Source: Streptomyces sp. NBC_01353
Lineage (GTDB): Bacteria > Actinomycetota > Actinomycetes > Streptomycetales > Streptomycetaceae
DNA: 64,000 bases
Reading direction: 5' to 3'
NCBI RefSeq assembly: GCF_036237275.1
Contig: NZ_CP108352.1
Location: forward strand, 5,394,001-5,458,000
Both the position numbers and the translations under genes were made by a program. The notes beneath the pieces were generated by a model. The model ran no database searches, was not told where the DNA came from, and saw only the letters and a program-made list of their open reading frames with translations. This document shows positions 54,258-61,649 of this stretch, in pieces. The stretch's first letter is position 1; every line of letters begins with the position of its first letter.

Positions 54258-55061
54258 ATGCGGCTGCTGTACGCGACGGTGGCCGCGGGTGGATTCCGGC
54301 GCCATGCCACGTACCGGATGGCCACGGCGGCGGGGGTGTTCACCAACACCGTCTTCGGGTTCATCCTGTCGTACACCTATATCGCCCTGTGGGACGAGCG
54401 ACCGCAGCTCGGCGGGTACGACATGGCCGACGCGCTCGCCTATGTGTGGATCGGCCAGGGGCTGATCACCGTCTGCGGGCTGATGGGTGGCGGGTTCGAG
54501 GAGGAGCTGATCGAACGGATCAGGACGGGCGACATCGCCGTCGACCTGTACCGGCCGGCCGATCTGCAGGCCTGGTGGTTCGCGGCCAACGCGGGGCGGA
54601 GCGCGTATCAGCTGCTCGGGCGCGGAGTGGCCCCGATGGTGGTCGGCGCGCTCGTCTTCGACATCACGCTGCCCGAGCGGGCGTCGACCTGGCTCGCGTT
54701 CCTGGTGGCGATCGCGCTGGGCGCGACGGTGAGCTTCGCGATCTGGTACCTGGTGGCGATGAGCGCGTTCTGGCTGATGGACGGTCAGGGCGTGGTGCAG
54801 GTGGCGTGGCTGGGCGGGCTGTTCTTCTCCGGGATGCTGCTGCCGCTGAACGTCTTCCCGGGTGCGCTGGGCGAGGTGGCGCGGGTGCTGCCATGGGCGT
54901 CGATGCTGCAGATCCCGGCGGATGTGTACCTGGAGAGGTACGAGGGCTGGGGACTGCTGGGGGCGTACGCCTTCCAGATCGGCTGGGCGGCCGTGCTGCT
55001 GGTGGCGGGGCGGCTGGCGCAGTCGTTGGCGACGCGGAAGGTGGTGGTGCAGGGTGGGTGA
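54258..55061 (+). CDS. ABC-2 type exporter permease, subunit 1
   Basis: ATG 54258 with GGAAGGAAC upstream. The 267-residue membrane protein has six helices and belongs to the ABC-2/DUF990 group (FGFILSYTYIALWDERPQLG; GGFEEELIERIRTGDIAVDL; FSGMLLPLNVFPGALGEV). Its product should pair with the next permease and the ATPase. Overlaps the next gene by 8 bases. Substrate unknown. Confidence 0.88.
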   Translation: MRLLYATVAAGGFRRHATYRMATAAGVFTNTVFGFILSYTYIALWDERPQLGGYDMADALAYVWIGQGLITVCGLMGGGFEEELIERIRTGDIAVDLYRPADLQAWWFAANAGRSAYQLLGRGVAPMVVGALVFDITLPERASTWLAFLVAIALGATVSFAIWYLVAMSAFWLMDGQGVVQVAWLGGLFFSGMLLPLNVFPGALGEVARVLPWASMLQIPADVYLERYEGWGLLGAYAFQIGWAAVLLVAGRLAQSLATRKVVVQGG

Positions 55062-56001
55062 GACGCCTGTGCTGGGGGAGCCGGGGGCGGTGCGCGGGGC
55101 GTACGGCGGTACGGCGCCCGGGACGGAGGTGCTCGGCCCCGGCGGTACGGCGCCCGGGCCGGAGGCTCTCGGACCATCGGACCTCGGATCGTCCTGGCTC
55201 GCGGAGTCCTGGCGGACGTACCGGATGGTCGCCGGCATGTGGATCCGTTCGACGATGACGTACCGGGCGTCCTTCGCTCTGACGCTGGTCACCTCCTTCG
55301 CCGTCACCTTCTTCGACTTCGTCGTGATCCTGCTGATGTTCGGTCAGGTGGAGGGTCTCGGCGGCTTCGCCTTCGCCGAGGTCGCGTTCCTGTACGGGGC
55401 GACCGGCACGTCCTTCGGCCTCGCGGACCTGACGATGGGCTCGCTCCAGCGGATGGGCAAGCGGGTACGGGACGGCTCGTTCGACATGTTCCTGCTGCGG
55501 CCCGCGCCGGTGCTCGCGCAGGTGGCGGCGGACAAGTTCGCGCTACGGCGGCTCGGCCGGGTGGCCCAGGGGCTGTTCGTGCTGATCTGGGCGCTGCTGA
55601 TCCTGGACCTGGAGTGGACGGCGGTGAAGGTGCTGCTGCTGCCGGTGATGCTGCTCTGCGGCACGCTGATCTTCTCGGCGGTGATGATCGTGGGCGCGTC
55701 GGCGCTGTTCTGGGCGCAGGACGCGGCCGAGGTGACCAGCTCGTTCACGTACGGCGGGAACACGCTGCTGCAGTACCCGCCGGCGATCTTCGCGCAGGAT
55801 CTGGTGCGGGGGGTCGTGTACGTCGTCCCGCTGGCGTTCGTGAACTGGCTGCCGGCGCTGTACATCCTGGGGCGGCCCGCCCCGGCCGGGGTGCCGTCCT
55901 GGCTGGCCTTCGCGTCGCCGCTGGTGGCGCTGGTGTGCTGCGCCCTCGCGGGCGTGGCGTGGCGCGCGGGACTTCGTTCGTACCGAAGCACAGGGAGCTG
56001 A
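55054..56001 (+). CDS. ABC-2 type exporter permease, subunit 2
   Basis: GTG 55054 lies inside the previous gene. The 315-residue product has a 45-residue Gly/Pro/Ala-rich N-terminal extension, then a six-helix ABC-2 permease (RMVAGMWIRSTMTYRASFAL; SLQRMGKRVRDGSFDMFLLR; FTYGGNTLLQYPPAIFAQDL). It pairs with subunit 1. A shorter start near the first helix cannot be excluded. Confidence 0.85.
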   Translation: MGETPVLGEPGAVRGAYGGTAPGTEVLGPGGTAPGPEALGPSDLGSSWLAESWRTYRMVAGMWIRSTMTYRASFALTLVTSFAVTFFDFVVILLMFGQVEGLGGFAFAEVAFLYGATGTSFGLADLTMGSLQRMGKRVRDGSFDMFLLRPAPVLAQVAADKFALRRLGRVAQGLFVLIWALLILDLEWTAVKVLLLPVMLLCGTLIFSAVMIVGASALFWAQDAAEVTSSFTYGGNTLLQYPPAIFAQDLVRGVVYVVPLAFVNWLPALYILGRPAPAGVPSWLAFASPLVALVCCALAGVAWRAGLRSYRSTGS

Positions 56002-56004
56002 GGC

Positions 56005-57024
56005 ATGGCCTTCATCGAGCTGGAAGACGTGGAGAAGGTCTTCACGGTGCGGCGGAGGGCGGGGCTGCTGCGCCGGGTGAAGCGTGAGGTCCGGGCGGTC
56101 GACGGGATCAGCTTCGGCGTGGAGCGCGGCGAGATGGTCGGCTACATCGGCCCGAACGGCGCGGGCAAGTCGACCACCATCAAGATGCTGACGGGCATCC
56201 TCACCCCGAGCGGGGGCCGGCTGCGGGTCGCGGGCATCGACCCTTCCCCAAGCTCTCGGCTTCGCTCGAGCAGGGGAGGCCCCAATCGGGAGCGGACGCG
56301 GCTCGCGCAGCGGATCGGGGTGGTGTTCGGCCAGCGGACGACGCTCTGGTGGGACCTGCCGCTGAAGGACTCGTACCGGCTGATGCACCGGATGTACCGG
56401 ATCCCGGACGAGCGCTTCGCCGCCAATCTGGCCCGCTGCGTGGAGCTCCTCGAACTGGGCGAGCTGCTCGACGTACCCGTACGGCAGCTGTCGCTTGGTC
56501 AGCGGATGCGCGGCGACATCGCGGCGGCGCTGCTGCACGACCCGGAGGTGCTCTACCTGGACGAGCCGACGATCGGCCTCGATGTGGTGTCGAAGGCACG
56601 GGTACGCGAGTTCCTGCGCGAGCTCAACGCGACGCAAGGCACGACGGTCCTGCTCACCACGCACGATCTGACGGACATCGAGCAGCTCTGCAAGCGGGTG
56701 ATGGTGATCGACCACGGCCGGCTGATGTACGACGGGGAGCTGGCGGGGCTGCACGAGGTGGGGGCCGCCAGCGAGCGTCTCCTGGTGGTGGACCTGGAGC
56801 GGGAGCTGGCGCCGATCGAGCTGCCGGGGGCGCGATTCGTACGGGCGGAGGGCCCGCGGCAGGTCCTCGCCTTCCCCGCCTCGGCGTCGGCGGCGCCGCT
56901 CGTGGCGGCGGTGGCGGAGGCGTATCCGCTGGTGGACCTGTCGGTGCGGGAACCGGACATCGAGGCAGTGATCGCGAAGATGTACGGGGAACGGGAACTT
57001 GAGGTGCGTCCGGGAAGTCCCTGA
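56005..57024 (+). CDS. ABC exporter ATP-binding protein with in-frame repeat insertion
   Basis: The 339-residue ATPase has Walker A GPNGAGKSTT (Lys55), Q-loop GQRTTLWWD, signature LSLGQRMR, Walker B VLYLDEPTIGLD and switch LTTHDLTD. Residues 81-94, between the LRVAGIDP strand and RERTRLAQRIGVVFGQ, are a 14-residue insertion encoded by a Streptomyces-type repeat (56245-56286). The reading frame is preserved and the insertion falls in the surface loop before the Q-loop region, so the protein may remain active. It is the third gene of the exporter operon. Confidence 0.9.
   Translation: MAFIELEDVEKVFTVRRRAGLLRRVKREVRAVDGISFGVERGEMVGYIGPNGAGKSTTIKMLTGILTPSGGRLRVAGIDPSPSSRLRSSRGGPNRERTRLAQRIGVVFGQRTTLWWDLPLKDSYRLMHRMYRIPDERFAANLARCVELLELGELLDVPVRQLSLGQRMRGDIAAALLHDPEVLYLDEPTIGLDVVSKARVREFLRELNATQGTTVLLTTHDLTDIEQLCKRVMVIDHGRLMYDGELAGLHEVGAASERLLVVDLERELAPIELPGARFVRAEGPRQVLAFPASASAAPLVAAVAEAYPLVDLSVREPDIEAVIAKMYGERELEVRPGSP
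56245..56286 (+). repeat. Streptomyces repeat element inserted in ABC ATPase gene
   Basis: This 42-base segment (includes CCAAGCTCTCGGCTTCGCTC followed by GAGCAGGGGAGGCCCC) matches a short repeat I remember as very frequent in Streptomyces intergenic DNA. Here it sits inside a coding sequence, adds 14 codons without a stop and interrupts a conserved LRVAGIDP-RERTR junction. Confidence 0.75.
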
Positions 57025-57041
57025 TGTAGGGAGGTGGGGTG

Positions 57042-58403
57042 ATGAGCGACACGAGGAGCGGGGCGGGGGGCGGCGCGCGGGGGGAGGCCCTCGGCGAGAC
57101 GCCGGGCAGGCCGTCGGGCGAGGCGCGGCGACCGTTGGTGGCGTTCGCGTACACGGCGGCCGACGCGGAGCGACACCGCGGGGTGCGCCGGATGAAGGCC
57201 ATGGCCACAGGTCTGCTCCTGGTGGTGGCGGTGATCTATGTCCTGGCGACGTGGGCGGAGAACGCGGGATGGGGCGCCTGGGCCGGCTATGTGGCGGCCG
57301 CGGCGGAGGCCGGCATGGTGGGCGCGCTGGCGGACTGGTTCGCGGTGACGGCGCTGTTCCGGCGCCCGCTCGGGCTGCCGATCCCGCACACGGCGATCAT
57401 CCCGACGAAGAAGGACCAGCTGGGGACCACGCTGGGCTCCTTCGTCGGCGAGAACTTCCTGTCGGCGGACGTCGTACGGGGGAGGCTGCACGCGCTGGGC
57501 ATCGCCGGCCGGCTGGGGGCGTGGCTCGCGGAGCCGGACCACGCGGACAGGGTGACGCGCGAACTGTCGACGGCTCTCCGGGGCGCCCTGACGGTCCTGC
57601 GGGACTCGGACGTCCAGGCGGTGGTCGGCGAGGCGATCACCCGGCGTGCGGAGGCGGCGGAGATCGCGCCGGGGATAGGCAAGACGCTGGAGAAGATCGT
57701 CTCCGACGGGGCACACCGCAGGGCCGTGGACCTGGTGTGCGCGCGGGCGCACGACTGGCTGGTGTTCCACGGGGACTCGGTGATGGACGCGGTCCAGGGC
57801 GGCGCGCCGGGCTGGACGCCGAGGTTCGTGGACCGTCGCGTGGGCGAGCGGGTCTACAAGGAGCTGCTGCGCTTCGTCACGGAGATGCGGGACATGCCGG
57901 AGCACCCGGCGCGCGGCGCGATCGACCGCTTCCTGACGGACTTCGCGGCGGACCTCCAGGCGGACACGGACACCCGGGCCCGGGTGGAACGCCTGAAGGC
58001 GGACCTGCTGGCACGCCCGGAGGTCCAGGACGTCATCGCCTCGGCCTGGTCGTCGGTGCGGGGCCTGATCATCGCGGCGGCGGAGGACGACCGCAGCCAG
58101 CTGCGCCTGCGGGCGCGGGCGTCCCTGATCTCCCTGGGCGGCAGGCTGGTGACGGACAGCCGCCTGCAGGCGAAGGTCGAGGGCTGGGCGGAGGACGCGG
58201 CGGCCTATGTGGTCACGACGTACCGCGCGGAGATCACGTCGCTGATCAGCGACACGGTGGCGAGCTGGGACGCGGACCAGACCTCGAAGAAGATCGAGGC
58301 GAACATTGGCCGGGACCTCCAGTTCATCCGCATCAACGGCACGGTGGTGGGCGCCTTGGCGGGCCTGCTGATCTATACGGTGAGCCACGCGGTGGGGGGG
58401 TGA
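57042..58403 (+). CDS. DUF445 family membrane protein
   Basis: ATG 57042 (GTG 57039 also possible) with GGGAGG upstream. The 453-residue product has two N-terminal helices (MATGLLLVVAVIYVLATW; GYVAAAAEAGMVGALADWFA), the DUF445 core with AVTALFRRPLGLPIPHTAII and KKDQLGTTLGSFVGENFL, a long helical middle and one C-terminal helix (ALAGLLIYTV). It is probably a membrane-attached structural protein; function unknown. The stop codon is followed at once by the left inverted repeat of the mobile segment. Confidence 0.88.
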   Translation: MSDTRSGAGGGARGEALGETPGRPSGEARRPLVAFAYTAADAERHRGVRRMKAMATGLLLVVAVIYVLATWAENAGWGAWAGYVAAAAEAGMVGALADWFAVTALFRRPLGLPIPHTAIIPTKKDQLGTTLGSFVGENFLSADVVRGRLHALGIAGRLGAWLAEPDHADRVTRELSTALRGALTVLRDSDVQAVVGEAITRRAEAAEIAPGIGKTLEKIVSDGAHRRAVDLVCARAHDWLVFHGDSVMDAVQGGAPGWTPRFVDRRVGERVYKELLRFVTEMRDMPEHPARGAIDRFLTDFAADLQADTDTRARVERLKADLLARPEVQDVIASAWSSVRGLIIAAAEDDRSQLRLRARASLISLGGRLVTDSRLQAKVEGWAEDAAAYVVTTYRAEITSLISDTVASWDADQTSKKIEANIGRDLQFIRINGTVVGALAGLLIYTVSHAVGG

Positions 58404-58450
58404 GAACTCCTGACGAAATGATCTTCGAGGTGGTTGGGTCGCTCCGGGAC
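58404..58450 (+). repeat. Left terminal inverted repeat
   Basis: Begins GAACTCCTGACGAAATGATC directly after the DUF445 TGA. Differences from the right copy are mostly transitions, as expected from drift. Confidence 0.8.
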
Positions 58451-58576
58451 TGATGAACCGCGGGGGAACTGGACCACGCTTCGGCTCTGTCGACCAGCGC
58501 ACGGGCCCGTTGCGAGTGGCACCTCCCTCTGAACGCCGTTGCCGGGCTCAGCCCCGCCCCGTCGCACCGTACGGCG

Positions 58577-59422
58577 TCAGTAGCCTGGGTACATACCCAG
58601 GAAGGCGCCGATGGCCACGGTGATGACACCGCCTTCGACGCCGAGTCCGAAGAGGAGGAGGGCCACGGTGAGGGCTGCGTCCCCAGCCGTGCTGGACCGC
58701 GTTTCGCAAACGATCGCGATGTGCGGTTTGTCCGGGTGGTAGGCGACCTGGACGGTCGGGGCGCCGCTCCTCGTGTACACGCTGCGGCAAACGCCGTGCA
58801 GGTCCGTGTACACATATGTCCCGAAGCTGCCGCCCAGGACGCGCGCGTTCCCGACTCGCCCTGCCTCCACGGTGATGCCGTTCCGGGGCAGGTACCACTG
58901 GCGGTACACGGTGTCCGCCCCCATGGAGCCGAACGCGATGCTCCCCGCCCCGAAGGAGGGGCCGACCAGCAGGATTGCGAGCGCGAGGGTCCACTCCCCG
59001 TGGATCCCGACGGCGAGTGCCAGGGCGAAGTGGAAGAGGCCGACGGCGAGTGCCCAGATCTTTCGCCTGCGTTTTCTCCGCTCTTCACGGGACTCGGTCA
59101 AGGCACGGGCGGTGACCAGGTTTGAGCCGTCGACCGTATCGGCCTCCTCGGTGAGCATGGCCAGGGCCGCGTTGACGGCGTCGGCGAACAGGGTCACGGC
59201 GGCCTCGCTCACGTCGTCGACGTGGTGCACGGCAGGCGCCGTCCCGGCTGGGGCGGTGAGCTCGACGGCGACGGCGCGCCCCTCCGAGCGAATGCGCCTG
59301 ATCGCCCGGAGCGGGATCCGAAGCTCCTCGGTCGTCCGGCGCAACACCAGCGCATCGTCGTCGAATTGGAGCACGGTGCCGCTGGAACTGCACAGGACCG
59401 GTATGGGTGATGCGATCGACAT
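58577..59422 (-). CDS. DUF3592-like membrane protein (passenger gene)
   Basis: The 281-residue product from ATG 59422 has an N-terminal soluble part (LQFDDDALVLRRTTEELRIP, PH-like strand pattern), a basic patch (ESREERRKRRRK), two helices (about 120-160), and a soluble loop with VYTDLHGVCRSVYTRSGAPT and VQVAYHPDKPHIAIV, the pattern of DUF3592, then a last helix (ALTVALLLFGLGVEGGVITV). Function unknown. Codon use is ordinary for Streptomyces, so the cargo is not foreign by composition. Confidence 0.75.
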   Translation of the reverse strand: MSIASPIPVLCSSSGTVLQFDDDALVLRRTTEELRIPLRAIRRIRSEGRAVAVELTAPAGTAPAVHHVDDVSEAAVTLFADAVNAALAMLTEEADTVDGSNLVTARALTESREERRKRRRKIWALAVGLFHFALALAVGIHGEWTLALAILLVGPSFGAGSIAFGSMGADTVYRQWYLPRNGITVEAGRVGNARVLGGSFGTYVYTDLHGVCRSVYTRSGAPTVQVAYHPDKPHIAIVCETRSSTAGDAALTVALLLFGLGVEGGVITVAIGAFLGMYPGY

Positions 59423-59533
59423 GTGCGTGATCGTATGGGCTGGACGGGGATGACCGGGAGAGCCCGGGAGACGTGAGGCAGCCGACTGGGCGACCCGCGT
59501 GCTGCGCCGGTGCCCCGGCCGGCTGCAAGCCGC

Positions 59534-60040
59534 TCAGGACTCCGGGCGGAGTGCGTTCAGCCGCCTCCAGCAGATGAGTGCGCATGCGAGAGCGAGGAAG
59601 GCTTCGTGGATGTCGTCGCGGATCTCCCAGCGGATCCGCAGGCGGCGGAACCAGTGCAGGTGGGCGAACGCGCGCTCGACGCCCCAGCGTTGGGTGCCGA
59701 GCCCGGAGCCGTGCTCGGTGCCGCGGCGGGCGATGACCGGCTTCACACCGAGGTCCCGGACCAGGCGGCGGTACTTGTCGTGGTCATAGCCGCGGTCGCC
59801 CAGCACCACGTCCGGGCGGTGCCGGGGCCGCCCCCGCTTGCCCCGCACCGGCGGCACAGCCTGGAGCAGGGGGATCAGCTGAGTGACGTCGGTCCGGTTG
59901 CCGCCGGTCAGGATGCCGCTTGCGTCCTGGGTGCCGGCTCCGGCGCTCGACCGTGGGCAGCAGGGGTTCGATCCCGCCCGCGGCTCGTCGTCGACTTCCC
60001 ACGGCTTCGGCCGCGCCACCTCGCACCCCCGGATCACCGG
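59534..60040 (-). pseudogene. IS5-family transposase, internally deleted and frameshifted
   Basis: The C-terminal part is well preserved (59534 to about 59917): LTGGNRTDVTQLIPLLQAVP, RGRPRHRPDVVLGDRGYDHD (second catalytic Asp) and GVERAFAHLHWFRRLRIRWE (catalytic Glu). The N-terminal RPKPWEVDDE and, in another frame, IEPLLPTVERRSRHPGRKR are also recognisable. About 110-130 codons between them, with the first catalytic Asp, are missing, and a frameshift is present. The element cannot move by itself. Confidence 0.85.
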
Positions 60041-60085
60041 TCCCGGGTGATCCAACCACCTCAAAGATCATTTCGTTAGGAGTTC
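60040..60085 (-). repeat. Right terminal inverted repeat
   Basis: On the reverse strand it begins GAACTCCTAACGAAATGATC. The apparent start of the transposase reading frame lies inside this repeat. Confidence 0.8.
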
Positions 60086-60117
60086 CAAGGCGGTGGTGGG
60101 GCCGTTGGCCTAGAGGT

Positions 60118-60160
60118 GCGCTGGGCGGGCAAGGGGGTAGGGGACCTGCCCGCCCAGCGC
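60118..60160. terminator. Terminator beyond the mobile segment
   Basis: A 14-bp perfect stem GCGCTGGGCGGGCA/TGCCCGCCCAGCGC with a 15-base loop, facing both the mobile segment and the convergent gene at 60226. Confidence 0.8.
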
Positions 60161-60225
60161 TCATGGGGAGGGCACTGGTTAGTACGTACGGAACGGCGGG
60201 GCCGTTCAGCACGTGACGCGGGACT

Positions 60226-60528
60226 TCAGCCCTTGTTACGGGTGACGGCCCACGACGTGCCGGCGACGGCCCCCGCGACTCCGAAAACGGCGGGCCAGGC
60301 CCCGACCTTCTTGGCGAGCGGGTGGGACCCGGCGAACGCGGCGACGTAGGCGGCGGTGAGCGCGGCAGCAGCCTTGCCCCCAGCCACCTGCTGCCACTCC
60401 CGCGCGGCAGCGACCCCGGCGCCGGCAAGCACAACGCCCCCGAGGGGCCGCTTCTTGGTCCACCGCGCGACGGCGTACCCACCGACGAGTCCGACGGCGG
60501 CTATGGCGGGGGCGGGGATGCGGGGCAT
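60226..60528 (-). CDS. Small Ala/Gly-rich membrane protein
   Basis: The 100-residue product from ATG 60528 has three to four short hydrophobic segments (IPAPAIAAVGLVGGYAVARW, GGVVLAGAGVAAAREW, AAALTAAYVAAFAG, VFGVAGAVAGTSWAV) with basic loops. It is a typical conserved Streptomyces small membrane protein; function unknown. Confidence 0.75.
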   Translation of the reverse strand: MPRIPAPAIAAVGLVGGYAVARWTKKRPLGGVVLAGAGVAAAREWQQVAGGKAAAALTAAYVAAFAGSHPLAKKVGAWPAVFGVAGAVAGTSWAVTRNKG

Positions 60529-60574
60529 GGTGGGGCCTCTCTCACGGGTGACAGTCTCGGTCTACGAGCCTAAT

Positions 60575-61450
60575 TCAGCTCTCGCAACCGACCCCGTCCC
60601 CATCCCGGTCGAGATGACGCCCGTACCCAGGGTCTCCACGGCGCACGGGAGCGGCCCCGGCGGCGCGGGCGGCGCTGCAGTTCTCGTAGTACGTACTGCC
60701 GCCGCTTCCGCCACTGCTGCTTCCCCCAGTGACCGACCCGCCGGAACCTCCAGACCCTCCGGAGTACGGCTCGCACCCCACACCGTCCCCGTCTCGATCG
60801 AGATGACTCGCATACCCGGGGTCACCGCGACGGACCGGTGCCGCGCCTGCTGCGCGCGCGGCGTCACAGTTCCGGTAGTAGACGGCCGGGGGTTCCGCTT
60901 TCTGCGTACGGGTGGGCTTTGGCTTGGGCGTAGGAGTGGGGGTCGGGGACGGCACGGGGGCGTCGACCGTGATGCGTACGACGGCGGTCCCGCCGGTTAC
61001 GTCAGGGGAGTTCGGCTCCACCCGGTAGGTGAACTCGTCCTCACCGCTGTACCCGGCTGCGGGCGTGTAGGTGATGGAGACGCCGTCGACGACGGCCGTG
61101 CCGTGACCGGGCTGCGAGTCGACGGTCAGCTCGTATTCGCCACCGTCCAAGACGCTGGTCAGCGGCCTCTGCTCGCCGCCTGCGGCCTCGGTCGCCGTGT
61201 CGTTGGCGAGTACGGCGATGGCGAGTGGGGAGGCCTTAGTGCTCTCCTCATCGTCGACAAGCTTCAGCGTGATCCCCGACTTGGGCGTGGCACTCGTCGC
61301 CGCGGCCTCAACCTCTTTGGCGTCCTCAGCATGGCTGCCGCCACCCCCACCACCGCACCCCGCGAGCGCCACGACGGCAACGGCCGACGCGATCAGCGCT
61401 CTACGACCCCGACGTATCTTTCCCGCACGCACAACAAGCCCCCACGGCAT
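60575..61450 (-). CDS. Lipoprotein with two Excalibur calcium-binding domains
   Basis: I prefer ATG 61450 (MPWGLVVRAGKIRRGRRALI); a GTG at 61432 is also possible. The 291-residue product has a lipobox LAGC (Cys32), an Ig/cadherin-like beta domain (about 50-155, AVLANDTATEAAG, YTPAAGYSGEDEFTYRVEPN), a Pro/Thr/Lys linker, and two tandem Excalibur domains, each YYxNCxAARAAGAAPVRRGD and a calcium loop DRDGDGVGCE, separated by a Gly/Ser linker. It is a surface protein that probably binds calcium. Confidence 0.85.
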   Translation of the reverse strand: MPWGLVVRAGKIRRGRRALIASAVAVVALAGCGGGGGGSHAEDAKEVEAAATSATPKSGITLKLVDDEESTKASPLAIAVLANDTATEAAGGEQRPLTSVLDGGEYELTVDSQPGHGTAVVDGVSITYTPAAGYSGEDEFTYRVEPNSPDVTGGTAVVRITVDAPVPSPTPTPTPKPKPTRTQKAEPPAVYYRNCDAARAAGAAPVRRGDPGYASHLDRDGDGVGCEPYSGGSGGSGGSVTGGSSSGGSGGSTYYENCSAARAAGAAPVRRGDPGYGRHLDRDGDGVGCES

Positions 61451-61565
61451 TCCGGTTATGGAGAAGCCACTGATGCTGCCACGACCGAGGGCTGGATGTG
61501 ATGGATTCGTGAACTTCAGGTGAAGATCATTTCTCTGGGGGTGCAGCTCCCGGAGGGACCGCACG

Positions 61566-61649
61566 GTGACCTGGCGCGAGAACGCTACGGCGCTCGGCGT
61601 GGAGGAGGCGGCAATCGGCGTGATCGCCGACCTCCTCCACTGGCTCTAA
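61566..61649 (+). pseudogene. Fragment of an unidentified small gene
   Basis: The frame ending TAA 61649 encodes a coherent C-terminus (ENATALGVEEAAIGVIADLL then HWL). The 5' part is missing or reduced to a GTG-started 27-codon piece. The stop overlaps the convergent DUF262 gene by four bases. Just upstream (61511-61535) is a motif shared with the IS ends (GAAGATCATTTC). Confidence 0.35.

Larger units (their letters stand above)
58404..60085. mobile_element. IS-bounded segment: passenger gene plus deleted IS5-type transposase
   Basis: Two imperfect inverted repeats of about 45 bp bound the segment (58404-58450 and 60040-60085; 35 of the first 39 bases identical, starting GAACTCCT and containing ACGAAATGATCTT). 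Between them are a DUF3592-like membrane gene and a degraded IS5-family transposase. The left end touches the DUF445 stop codon, while a terminator suited to that gene lies just beyond the right end (60118-60160). This suggests insertion between gene and terminator. No target duplication is obvious. It is an IS carrying a passenger gene, or the remains of a composite pair. Confidence 0.7.

Noticed and set aside
59430-59533. A second end of the IS next to the transposase stop
   Set aside because: No sequence resembling the GAACTCCT...AAATGATC repeat is found here; the only partner for the right repeat is at 58404.
60226-60482. Frames extending from the small membrane gene through the IS right end
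   Set aside because: They cross a 14-bp terminator and the inverted repeat; only the 100-residue membrane protein is coherent.
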